DNA of 64,000 nucleotides from JAMXLO01 sp963791495. Lineage in GTDB: Bacteria > Pseudomonadota > Alphaproteobacteria > Acetobacterales > Acetobacteraceae. Numbering within the stretch: position 1 is the stretch's first letter; each line of letters starts with the position of its first letter. Below are positions 56,971 through 64,000 of this stretch, one piece after another. The notes under the pieces were generated by a model. It searched no databases. It was not told the origin of the DNA and saw only the letters and a program-made list of their open reading frames with translations. The position numbers were made by a program, and so were the translations under genes. The DNA is taken from assembly GCA_963791495.1 (NCBI GenBank), contig CAWBST010000021.1:248001-312000 (forward strand). The letters run 5' to 3'.

Positions 56971-57198
56971 TCACTTGGGTTCGGAGGACCGCTTAAGCAG
57001 ATCAGGATCAGCCCTGTAGTTCTCGATGAGACCGGTGAGGGTTTCGATGCCAAAGTCGGTGAACGCCATTACGGCGTCTTCGCCTGGACCATAGACCCAG
57101 ATCAGTCCGTCCTCCTGATCCATTTCGTTGGCAACGTCCCACAACCAATCCTGGTGTTCGCCGAGCATTTCGGCGACACGGGCAATCGTGTGGACATG
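56971..57198 (-). CDS. Small hypothetical protein associated with IS66-type elements, 5' end unclear
   Basis: About 75 residues: HTIARVAEMLGEHQDWLWDV, EDGLIWVYGPGEDAVMAFTD and FGIETLTGLIENYRADPDLL. I recognise this as a short protein often found just after IS66 transposase genes; function unknown. There is no good in-frame start, so the 5' end may have been lost when the IS66 copy decayed. Confidence 0.5.
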   Translation of the reverse strand, partial: HVHTIARVAEMLGEHQDWLWDVANEMDQEDGLIWVYGPGEDAVMAFTDFGIETLTGLIENYRADPDLLKRSSEPK

Positions 57199-57580
57199 TC
57201 GCTGAGCCGATGTGCCGGATACATGGCGATCCGGGACAGGATGTCTGCCAGCCAAGCCTGAGGATCGACGTCGTTCACGTTCACCACCACGATCCGATCC
57301 ACAGAACAGCCAAGATTTCCTGCCCAGAGCGATGCCGCGCAGGGCACGTTCAGCGGCATTGTTCGATAGACATACGCGTCCATCGTCGAGGAACAGGGTG
57401 AAGGCGGCCCAGCGCTTGAGGATGTAGTCGATGGCCTTTGCGAGGTCATGACCACGCGACAGTTTGCTGCGTTGCTCGCGCATGTAGCTCGCGAGCTCTT
57501 CGACCAGCGGCTTGCTCAGTTCCTGACGCACGACCCTGCGCTCCTCGGCCGTTTTGCCATTGATTGGCCGCTCAATGCGG
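57190..57580 (-). pseudogene. IS66 family transposase C-terminal remnant
   Basis: Minus-strand frames give IERPINGKTAEERRVVRQEL, KAIDYILKRWAAFTLFLDDG and NNAAERALRGIALGRKSWLF (the conserved IS66 end with catalytic Glu). Then, in another frame, comes NVNDVDPQAWLADILSRIAM. The normal residues between these two parts (about 13) are missing, so there is an internal deletion with a frameshift. The rest of the element is absent. Confidence 0.8.
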
Positions 57581-57619
57581 CTGTTCAGCCCGCCATTCGC
57601 TGTGCAGGAGAGTCCACGG

Positions 57620-58918
57620 CCGCAGCCGGACTGGGCACGGCTGCACGCCGAACTGCGCCGCCCCGGCGTCACGTTGCTGCTGTTGTAGGAGGAGTATCGC
57701 ACCGGACAACCGGATGGATATGGCTACAGCCGGTTTTGCGATCTCTATCGAGATTGGCGCGTGGGCATCTCGCCGACGATGCGCCAGACCCATGTCGCCG
57801 GCGAACGGCTGTTCGTGGACTATGCCGGTCAGACTGTGCCGGTCACCGATCCCATCACCGGCACAGTACGGCCGGCGCAGATCTTCGTCGCCGCGCTCGG
57901 CGCATCGAACTACACCTATGCCGAGGCGCGGTGGTCGCAGAGCCTGGCGGACTGGATCGGCTGCCACGTCAACGCGCTGAACTTCATCGGTGGCGTTTAC
58001 GCGTCAGATCGTCTGCGACAACCTCAAGGCCGGCGTCATCGCCGCGAGCCGCTATGAGCCGGGGATCAATCGCACCTATCAGGATATGGCGGCGCATTAC
58101 GGCACGGCGATCGTGCCAACGCGCGTGCGCAAGCCGCGCGACAAGGCAAAAGTCGAAGTCGCCGTCCTGGTGGTGGAGCGATGGGTATTGGCCAAGCTCC
58201 GCCGTCGCCGGTTCTTCTCGCTTGGCGAACTCAATGCCGCAATCGGTGAGCTGATCGACGAACTGAACGCCCGCACCATGCGCCGGATCGGCAGCAGCCG
58301 GCGCGCGCTGTTCGAGGCGATCGAACGCCCGGCCCTGCAGCCGCTGCCGGCAGAACCCTTCGAATATGCCGAATGGAAGCGCTGTCGGGCCGGCCTCGAC
58401 TATCACATCGAGGTGCACGGGCATTGGTATTCGGTGCCCTACCGGCTGATCCGCGAGGTGGTGGAGGCCCGCATCACCGATCGCACAGTGGAGGTTTTCC
58501 ATCACGGTGTCCGCGTTGCCGTGCACGTCCGCAATCCGATGCGGCATCGGCACACGACTGTGCCAGACCACATGCCGAGCGCACATCGTCGCCACGCCGA
58601 CTGGACGCCAGCCAGGCTGCGACGCGAGGCCACCCGGATCGGTCCCGCCACAGCGCACCTGGTGGAGATGATCCTCGCCGCCAAACCTCACCCCGAGCAG
58701 GGCTTCCGCGCCTGTCTCGGCATCCTCCGTCTGGTGCGCAGCTACGGCACCGATCGCGTCGAGGCTGCGTGTCAGCGCGGGATCGATATCGGCGCGCGCA
58801 CCTACGGCTCCGTCGTCTCGATCCTGCGCAACAACCTGGATCGTGCCTATCGCCCTCAATCCGTGCCGGATGTGCCGCCCATCCAGCACGGCAACATCCG
58901 TGGAGCTATTACCATTGA
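57620..58918 (+). pseudogene. istA: IS21 family transposase IstA, truncated and multiply mutated
   Basis: The frame starts inside the protein at RPQPDWARLHAELRRPGVTL. It has a nonsense TAG at 57686-57688 where Trp is expected before EEYR, and continues GYSRFCDLYRDWRVGISPTM and LFVDYAGQTVPVTDP (DDE core). A +1 shift at about 57992 leads to TRQIVCDNLKAGVIAASRYE (second Asp) and on. A 1-base deletion at about 58902 precedes the normal ending SYYH. The N-terminal helix-turn-helix is missing. Confidence 0.85.
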
Positions 58919-58929
58919 GGAGATAGTGA

Positions 58930-59637
58930 ATGCTGAACCATCCAACCACCGATCGCCTACGAGACCTCGGCCTCGTCGGCATGATCCGCGCACTCGAAGA
59001 ACAGCAACGACAAGCCGACAGCACGCAACTCACCTTCGAGGATCGTCTGGCGATGCTAGTCGATCGCGAAGTTCTGGAACGCGACAACAAGCGCCTGAAG
59101 ACGCGACTGCGCTTCGCCGGCCTGCGCCAGATGGCAAGCCCTGAGGACGTGGATTACCGCGCACATCGCGGGCTCGATCGGACCTTGTTCCAACGGCTGG
59201 CACAGGGAGAGTGGATTGAACGCCAACAGAATTTGCTGATCACCGGCCCCACAGGCGTCGGCAAGACATGGATCGCCTGTGCTCTCGGTCACCGGGCCTG
59301 TCGCGATAACCGCTCAGTGCTCTATCAGCGCGTGCCACGCATGCTCGAAGGACTTGGCCTCGCACGCGGTGACGGACGATATGCCCGCATGCTCAAGAGC
59401 CTGGCGCGCGTGCAAGTGCTCATTCTCGATGACTGGGGGCTGACACCGCTCACCGCCGAGCAGCGACGCGATCTGCTGGAAATCATCGACGATCGGCACG
59501 GCCGTACTTCCACCGTGGTCACCAGCCAACCGCCAATCGACAACTGGCATGCCCATATCGGCGACCCCACGATTGCCGACGCGGTCCTCGACCGCCTCGT
59601 CCACAGCGCACACAGGCTAGGGCCTGTCATCAATTGA
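58930..59637 (+). CDS. istB: IS21 family helper ATPase IstB, 3' end replaced by an IS5 insertion
   Basis: 235 residues with the AAA+ Walker A GPTGVGKTWIACALGHRAC and Walker B VLILDDWG, followed by the STVVTSQPPIDNWHAHIGDP region. The final residues (GPVIN) come from the inserted IS5-type element, which cut the gene after HSAHRL. The ATPase core is complete, but with IstA broken the element cannot move on its own. Confidence 0.87.
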   Translation: MLNHPTTDRLRDLGLVGMIRALEEQQRQADSTQLTFEDRLAMLVDREVLERDNKRLKTRLRFAGLRQMASPEDVDYRAHRGLDRTLFQRLAQGEWIERQQNLLITGPTGVGKTWIACALGHRACRDNRSVLYQRVPRMLEGLGLARGDGRYARMLKSLARVQVLILDDWGLTPLTAEQRRDLLEIIDDRHGRTSTVVTSQPPIDNWHAHIGDPTIADAVLDRLVHSAHRLGPVIN

Positions 59638-60561
59638 GCCAAACGACGCAGGCGACGAGCTGGACGGCAGCGAGGAAGTTCCGAGCGGTCTTCTCATAAC
59701 GAGTGGCGATGGCACGAAACTGCTTGATCTTGGCGAAGAAGTTCTCGATCAAATGGCGCGCCGCATAAAGCTCGCGGTCATAGCTGCGCGGCGAGGGCCG
59801 GTTGTTTCGTGGCGGGATCACTGCGGTCTTGCCCGCGGCCGCCAGCGGCTCAAGCACGCGCGCATCGGCGTCGAACGCCTTGTCGGCGATCAGCGTATCA
59901 GCCTCCATCGTGGGCAGCAGGTGGTCCGCCCCCTCCAGATCGTGTGCCTCGCCGCCGGTCAGGAAGAAGCCGATCGGGTTGCCCAACGCGTCGACCAGGG
60001 CGTGGATCTTGGTGCTCAGTCCGCCGCGCGAGCGCCCGATCGCCTGGTCCTCGCCGGCTTTTTTTCGGCGCCGGCGCTGTGCTGATGGGCGCGCACGATG
60101 GTGCTGTCGATCATCGCATATTCGTTGTCGGCGTCCGCGGCGAGATGTTGAAACACTCGCTCCCACACACCGCTTTTGGCCCAACGGCTGAACCGCAGGT
60201 GGACCTTTGTCCCGTCACCGAACCGCTCCGGCAGATCGCGCCATGGCATCCCGGTACGGTAACGGTACAGCACCGCCTCGACGAACAGCCGATTGTCCGC
60301 CGCGGTCACTCCGACCGAGCCGTCGCGTCCGGGCAACAGGTGCTTGATCCGTTCCCACTGATCGTCACGCAGTCCGAACCGCCGCATCGGTCAGCCCCCC
60401 AACAAGCTAACCGCCCATGAATTGAAGAAACCGCCGCGCCGGAATTGGTTACGTATCACCCGGCGCCGATTGACGGCTGAGTGTGGCAATCGGGACTCAC
60501 CGACCCAATACGGTGTGTGGGTGGCGCCCACCGACCGAAACCGGCTAATTGATGACAGGCC
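59621..60561 (-). mobile_element. IS5 family element (IS427-like), 941 bp, apparently intact
   Basis: Terminal inverted repeats GGCCTGTCATCAATT (59621-59635) and its complement (60547-60561) match perfectly. The element is bounded by CTAG at 59617-59620 and 60562-60565, a 4-bp target duplication (or TA with palindromic flanks). It carries one two-frame transposase and has landed in istB. Intact ends and frames suggest a recent arrival. Confidence 0.9.
59630..60387 (-). CDS. IS5 family transposase, two frames joined by programmed -1 frameshift
   Basis: The first frame (60387 to 60016) reads MRRFGLRDDQWERIKHLLPG and has AMIDSTIVRAHQHS with the first catalytic Asp. The second frame (to 59630) continues KKAGEDQAIGRSRGGLSTKI, has ADKAFDADA (second Asp) and HLIENFFAKIKQFRAIATRY (Glu). 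They meet at A AAA AAG at about 60059-60065, the classical slippery heptamer, which would fuse them into a protein of about 252 residues. Confidence 0.9.
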
Positions 60562-60565
60562 CTAG

Positions 60566-60920
60566 ATGGCCAGTGGTGCGGGGCAGCGCCGGATCGCATC
60601 TCCCGCGTCCGCACGTCGGTGAAGCCGGCGCGGATGTCTGTAAACAACGCTGAAATAAGGCCGAGGCCTGCGCCGACTGGCACACAAATAAAGCAGATCG
60701 TGTGAATACCCTGCTCGGCAGGCCCAGATCCAGATGTGATCGCGCGTTTCCCGACATGACCTTTGCGATCGCACGAAATTGCAGATATACCGCGCCGGCA
60801 CCGATAAGTGGCTCACTGCGGCCGCGTCCACCACACCTGCTTTGCATCCGACGATCGTGCCGGTCGGCCGTCCGATCATTGCGGTCGTTGGAAACTCTGG
60901 CGCAATCCGCCAGTGGGCAT
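60566..60920. other. Spacer with no recognisable gene
   Basis: 355 bp downstream of the IS5 element. Frames on both strands were read (for example LGLISALFTDIRAGFTDVRT on the minus strand), but none looks like a known family. Confidence 0.4.
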
Positions 60921-61331
60921 ATGCAGCGGATGGAACAGCAGATCTCCCTCGAACGTGTGGCTGAGATCATGTGGCAGCGGGGCAACGACACCGATCCCGC
61001 GGTGAAAGCGCATCTGGCGTGGCTGGCACTCCCGGAGGACGAGCGGCGATACTGGTGCGATCGGGCCGAGGCGGCTATCGCGGACTGGCGCAGTGCGATG
61101 GCGCGTAATCGCCGGGAAGCGTGGTCCAACCTGATGGAGCGGTGGTTCGCTTCCCGCCTCACCAACGTGCGCCACGCTGCCGCTCGTGATGATAGCTCGC
61201 CCGCGGCCGAGGTTCCGGCTGGGTCACACAGCCCTCGCTTGCAAGCGGATGGCAGTGGAGAAGTCGGCGGTGTGGGAGACCGAGTTGAAGTTGAGCGGGT
61301 CAGCAGTGCAGACGGCACACTTGCTGCGTAG
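60921..61331 (+). CDS. Hypothetical protein
   Basis: 136 residues from ATG 60921: MQRMEQQISLERVAEIMWQR, HLAWLALPEDERRYWCDRAE and AIADWRSAMARNRREAWSNL. The N-terminal 75 residues look like a compact Trp-rich helical domain; the rest is Ser/Ala-rich and may be non-native. Not recognised. Its end overlaps a minus-strand small gene by 32 bp. Confidence 0.5.
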   Translation: MQRMEQQISLERVAEIMWQRGNDTDPAVKAHLAWLALPEDERRYWCDRAEAAIADWRSAMARNRREAWSNLMERWFASRLTNVRHAAARDDSSPAAEVPAGSHSPRLQADGSGEVGGVGDRVEVERVSSADGTLAA

Positions 61332-61497
61332 TTGCCACCACCACGCCATCGAGGACTGCGCGGTGCGGGTGCTGGATCGCATAGTTCCGCAGGTAGACTG
61401 TGATGAGTTCGATGGTCGCGTCGTTCGGCACCTCGCCCTCGCTGCGTAGTTCCCAGCCGTCGCCGCGGTCCATTTCGATCCGAAGCTTATGGGTCAT
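61300..61497 (-). CDS. Small hypothetical protein (65 aa)
   Basis: MTHKLRIEMDRGDGWELRSE, then EVPNDATIELITVYLRNYAI. Strong third-position G+C bias and AGAAGG 7 bp before the ATG support coding. No family recognised. One of a series of very short minus-strand genes between 61.3 and 62.5 kb. Confidence 0.5.
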   Translation of the reverse strand: MTHKLRIEMDRGDGWELRSEGEVPNDATIELITVYLRNYAIQHPHRAVLDGVVVATTQQVCRLHC

Positions 61498-61587
61498 GGC
61501 AAAGCCTTCTGTCGCAGCGCCGACGGCAACGGTCTCGCCGAGTGCATCAGCTAGCCACTGTGCAGGCCGAGCGCGCCGCCTCCGATC

Positions 61588-61668
61588 TCAAGCTACGAAC
61601 GGCACTAGAGCGGCCCACACCCCGACCAGACCAAGAGCCATTCCGGCAGCAGTGACATAAGCGCGCAT
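61588..61668 (-). CDS. Possible 26-residue membrane peptide
   Basis: ATG 61666-61668 after GAGAGGACCG reads MRAYVTAAGMALGLVGVWAA and LVPFVA, one hydrophobic helix, and ends at 61588. Good ribosome site and composition; no homologue known to me. Confidence 0.4.
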   Translation of the reverse strand: MRAYVTAAGMALGLVGVWAALVPFVA

Positions 61669-61784
61669 CGGTCCTCTCCGTCTCGCTTCGACCAGGATGG
61701 CGACCGCGCGCAAATGGCGCTGTGAATTAGGATACAGTCTGACTGAATTTCGGCGCTGCTGTGATTCCGACATCCCGCGACCGA

Positions 61785-61816
61785 CGGCAAAAAGAAGCCC
61801 CGGACGTGCCGGGGCT
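61785..61816 (-). terminator. Rho-independent terminator
   Basis: On the minus strand GCCCCGG, loop CACGT, and CCGGGGC are followed by TTCTTTTT. It lies 83 bp after the stop of a short exported-like frame at 61899, indicating a real minus-strand transcript there. Confidence 0.75.
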
Positions 61817-61898
61817 AAGTTGAGGAGAAAGACTCAGGCTGAAACGAGAAAGGTCGGCAATGGTGCGGACCTCCCCGCTACACACTCTGGGCTCGAGT

Positions 61899-62033
61899 TT
61901 AGCCCTGGTTGCCGCCGCCGTTCGGATTGGCCTGGAACAGCCAAGTTCCGCGGCTCGAGTTGGCGACGTAGGCGCGGATCGCCTGCCCGCTCTGCGCCGT
62001 TGCGACGGCCGGGGCGTTCTGCGCCGGAGCCGA
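61899..62033 (-). pseudogene. Tail of a small (possibly exported) protein, start missing
   Basis: A 44-codon open stretch reads SAPAQNAPAVATAQSGQAIR and AYVANSSRGTWLFQANPNGG, ending at TAA 61899-61901. A TGA lies directly before it in frame (62034-62036). Codon use is gene-like and a terminator follows. Probably a small secreted protein whose start was lost by a nonsense or frameshift change. The rest of 61669-62097 has no other gene I can support. Confidence 0.45.
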
Positions 62034-62097
62034 TCACGCCGCGGCAGTGCGGCTCCGCCCTTCACCGTGAGCTTCCGCTGGGCCAATGCTTTTCCGC

Positions 62098-62278
62098 TCA
62101 ATGGATCGTCGCGAAACTGAGACCCTTCTCAGCCACCATCTCCACCGCTGTCTCCACGTCATCGACCGCAATAAGGGGGATTCCGTCGGCGCGGTAGAGC
62201 ACAAAGGCCACCTCGCCGTCATGCAAACCGGCCTTCAGGTAGGCGTGTGCCGAGCTGAAGCAATTGTTCAACGGTCAT
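62098..62278 (-). pseudogene. Small hypothetical protein (59 aa if corrected) with a +1 frameshift
   Basis: ATG 62276-62278 overlaps the upstream stop as ATGA and reads MTVEQLLQ. One base later (about 62254) it goes on as SAHAYLKAGLHDGEVAFVLY and RADGIPLIAVDDVETAVEMV to TGA 62098-62100. Both parts are gene-like, so an extra C seems to have broken the gene. Not recognised. Confidence 0.5.
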
Positions 62279-62478
62279 CTGGCACAGCGCGTGGAATTGA
62301 GGTGATGGCCGGTTTGGTCACGGCGTTGATCATCTGCGGCTTCCTCGCCATCAGCCTGGGCGAGTGAACATTCGATTGCCTGCGCGATACGCTGCTGATC
62401 CCCGACGGTGAGGTCGTGGCCGTCGAAGATCACGCGTGTCACACGATGCGGCTCGATCAGGATGGCGGTTACTGACAT
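62275..62478 (-). CDS. Small hypothetical protein (67 aa)
   Basis: MSVTAILIEPHRVTRVIFDG, then HDLTVGDQQRIAQAIECSLA and a polar tail. Codon use supports coding; the stop overlaps the next small gene by ATGA, so the two are coupled. No family recognised. Confidence 0.45.
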   Translation of the reverse strand: MSVTAILIEPHRVTRVIFDGHDLTVGDQQRIAQAIECSLAQADGEEAADDQRRDQTGHHLNSTRCAR

Positions 62479-62717
62479 AGCCGGACAATATCATAACGGA
62501 GTCGATCCAACTACAAGAAATGTCGGCGTGCATTGAGCCGCGAGCACTCCAGGGCCGTTTTCCGGCTTCCGCCGGCCATTTGACAGGCTTGTTCGCCGCG
62601 GAGCGGCCCGCCCTGGCAGCGCTACTAGGGCGAGGTCGGGCAGCCTGCTGCCTCAGGCTGGGCGCGATGGCGCCGATGATCGGTAACGACTGCCGGCGCT
62701 CGCATGAGTGTGGCTAA

Positions 62718-63320
62718 TCAGCTGCTCTGCGCCGCCTGCTGCTGCAGGGCGTTAATCAGCGCATCGACGCTTTTGTGCGCCAGAAAGGATGCATAGTCGC
62801 TGCGTTGGGTGAGCCGAAACGAGGTGCCGGCGGCAATGACATCCATGATCTTCGGGTTGCTGTCCGGACCGCTGACCGCCCAGTCGACATCGGTTGGCGG
62901 GTTGTTCGGCCGCTCCACCACCGAAGAGACGATCTCGTCCTCGTCCTGCCGGCGGCTGCGACCGACGGTGAACTTGACGCCCTGATACTCACCCAGCTTC
63001 GCCATGATGTTTGACACCAGGACCTGGTGGAACAGCATCACGAAGCGCTGCTGCTGCTGCGGCGAGGCCTGGCGCCAGAAGCGGCCGAGGCAGAACTGCG
63101 CCACCCCGTCTACATCGACCGCTGAGTCGATGATCTGGGTGAGCACACGGCGCTTGTCCTGGGTCGAGCCCGGACCATTGATCACCGCGACAAGCTTGTC
63201 ACCGATGTTCTTGACGAAAGCTGCTGCGCGCGACGCAGCCTGTGCCCCTATCCCGGGGGTCAACCCGCAGAAGAGCACCAGGCCTGCGCCCAGGCTGATG
63301 AATTGGCGTCTTTTCGACAT
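62718..63320 (-). CDS. mlaC: MlaC/Ttg2D family periplasmic phospholipid-binding protein
   Basis: 200 residues. A twin-arginine-like signal KRRQFISLGAGLVLFCGLTP leads to VKNIGDKLVAVINGPGSTQD, RFWRQASPQQQQRFVMLFHQ and VDWAVSGPDSNPKIMDVIAA, the MlaC pattern. MlaC carries phospholipids between the outer and inner membrane in the Mla pathway. No mlaD/E/F genes lie beside it; the same fold is used in hopanoid-linked transport (HpnM), so that role is possible. Confidence 0.82.
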   Translation of the reverse strand: MSKRRQFISLGAGLVLFCGLTPGIGAQAASRAAAFVKNIGDKLVAVINGPGSTQDKRRVLTQIIDSAVDVDGVAQFCLGRFWRQASPQQQQRFVMLFHQVLVSNIMAKLGEYQGVKFTVGRSRRQDEDEIVSSVVERPNNPPTDVDWAVSGPDSNPKIMDVIAAGTSFRLTQRSDYASFLAHKSVDALINALQQQAAQSS

Positions 63321-63565
63321 TCCGATCTCATTCTCCCAATCGATGGGCTGCGGGTTCCGGTTGGTGCCAGAACTGCAACCAGACCGGAATGGTTGCCCGG
63401 TCATGCTTGGCGATGCTGGACGTAGGACGGCAGCCGCGAGCATCTCTACAGCTTTCGTGGCTCAGTCCCCCTACAGCAGGCGCCTTGATGCAGGTGGCGT
63501 TGCGGCGAGGCGCATACTTGGCACAAAGCCGTGTGGCTGGCGGGCTTGGTCGAGCCCCCGACCTT

Positions 63566-63889
63566 TCATTCTCGCTGCTCGGTGCGGTGCTGCTCGATGA
63601 CTTCTGGCTCCTGGTCGTCGAGCGTGGACAGCGAGCTTCGTGCCCTCCCTTCCACTCGCAGTAACTCGTCCAGCTTGGCATGGATCGCCTGCGTATCGCG
63701 GTGCTCCGCACGTTGAATGAACAAAGTCATCAGCCACGTAGCCAGGGTGGCGCCCCCATGCCAGTCGAAGCTCCTGTAATCGAGGACCACCCAGGCCATC
63801 ACATAGCCGGCGAACACGACAAAAGCCGCTGGGCGCGCCATGAGCACGCCAAAGTGGGTCAGGATCGGGGCGACGTATCGGACCACCAT
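63566..63889 (-). CDS. Low affinity iron permease family protein
   Basis: 107 residues: APILTHFGVLMARPAAFVVF, WVVLDYRSFDWHGGATLATW and LMTLFIQRAEHRDTQAIHAK followed by LDELLRVEG and an acidic tail. This matches the short bacterial members of the Fet4-like low affinity iron permease family, with two membrane helices and a cytoplasmic helix. Whether they carry iron is not established. Confidence 0.82.
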   Translation of the reverse strand: MVVRYVAPILTHFGVLMARPAAFVVFAGYVMAWVVLDYRSFDWHGGATLATWLMTLFIQRAEHRDTQAIHAKLDELLRVEGRARSSLSTLDDQEPEVIEQHRTEQRE

Positions 63890-63952
63890 GCGATGCTGTC
63901 CCTTTAGATCGGGCGGCCTATTCCGCCGTCGCCACTGACAACGCGGTCGACC

Positions 63953-64000
63953 TTAATGTCGTCTCTTCCTCGGTGCGTGCTTCGGCGGCTTGGCCCATGT
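63953..64000 (-). CDS. Possible C-terminal end of a gene beyond the window
   Basis: The minus strand at the window end reads WAKPPKHAPRKRRH then TAA (63953-63955). A basic tail like this is common in small alphaproteobacterial proteins, but 15 codons are too few for more than a note. Confidence 0.25.
   Translation of the reverse strand, partial: TWAKPPKHAPRKRRH

Noticed and set aside
62305..62367. 20-codon plus-strand frame MAGLVTALIICGFLAISLGE
   Set aside because: Hydrophobic and with a possible ribosome site, but it lies opposite a better-supported minus-strand small gene and is too short to defend.

Overview
The window looks like a chromosomal piece of a high-G+C alphaproteobacterium, most likely in or near the Acetobacteraceae (Acetobacterales/Rhodospirillales). 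This rests on the 16S rRNA sequence, a 16S-tRNA-Ile-tRNA-Ala-23S-5S-tRNA-fMet operon, the rplU-rpmA-obgE-proB-proA-nadD-rsfS cluster, and the mutY / dciA-dsbA-dsbA-smc arrangement. All names come from reading sequence and motifs; no database search was possible.

Layout. 1-9.1 kb: an ArsR regulator divergent from MFS transporters, a DUF3175/SDR pair that looks stress-related, two tandem luciferase-like (LLM) oxidoreductase genes each broken by the same extra base, an SRPBCC/ArsR pair, a CDF-type transporter and a ketopantoate reductase. 9.2-15.3 kb: crotonase, MmgE/PrpD and a third LLM oxidoreductase, then a CUT1-type sugar ABC transporter (binding protein plus two permeases, no ATPase). 15.4-21.7 kb: a GT9 glycosyltransferase meets the housekeeping cluster rsfS-nadD-proA-proB-obgE-rpmA-rplU (minus strand). 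21.8-31.2 kb: an accessory stretch with an aldo/keto reductase, an amidohydrolase, two HigBA toxin-antitoxin loci (one with a clear tandem palindromic operator), a cupin, a winged-helix/TolB/TPR regulator, a VOC protein, gene remnants and palindromic repeats.

31.3-37.9 kb: a probable catabolic operon (ThDP enzyme, enolase-superfamily enzyme, 2-hydroxyacid dehydrogenase). The last 108 bp of this operon are repeated exactly 2500 bp downstream, on the far side of an exported-protein pseudogene and a GMC oxidoreductase. 37.9-46.5 kb: an MCP with a secreted Cache protein, mutY, dciA, two DsbA-like proteins and smc. 46.6-51.0 kb: PEP mutase/isocitrate lyase family, NHL propeller, 3-hydroxybutyrate dehydrogenase, gmhA and a nucleotide-sugar epimerase. 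51.2-56.8 kb: the complete rRNA operon. 56.9-60.6 kb: IS graveyard (IS66 remnant, decayed IS21, intact IS5-type element inside istB). 60.9-64 kb: a row of tiny minus-strand genes, mlaC and a low-affinity iron permease family gene.

The most unusual recurring signal is single-base frameshifts in otherwise well-preserved genes: at least six are +1 insertions, two of them at the same site in tandem paralogues, while the adjacent core genes are intact. I did not find a clear new defence or biosynthetic system. The best leads are the twin frameshifted LLM genes, the 108-bp repeat flanking a 2.4-kb segment, the ThDP/enolase/dehydrogenase operon and the MCP/Cache pair.
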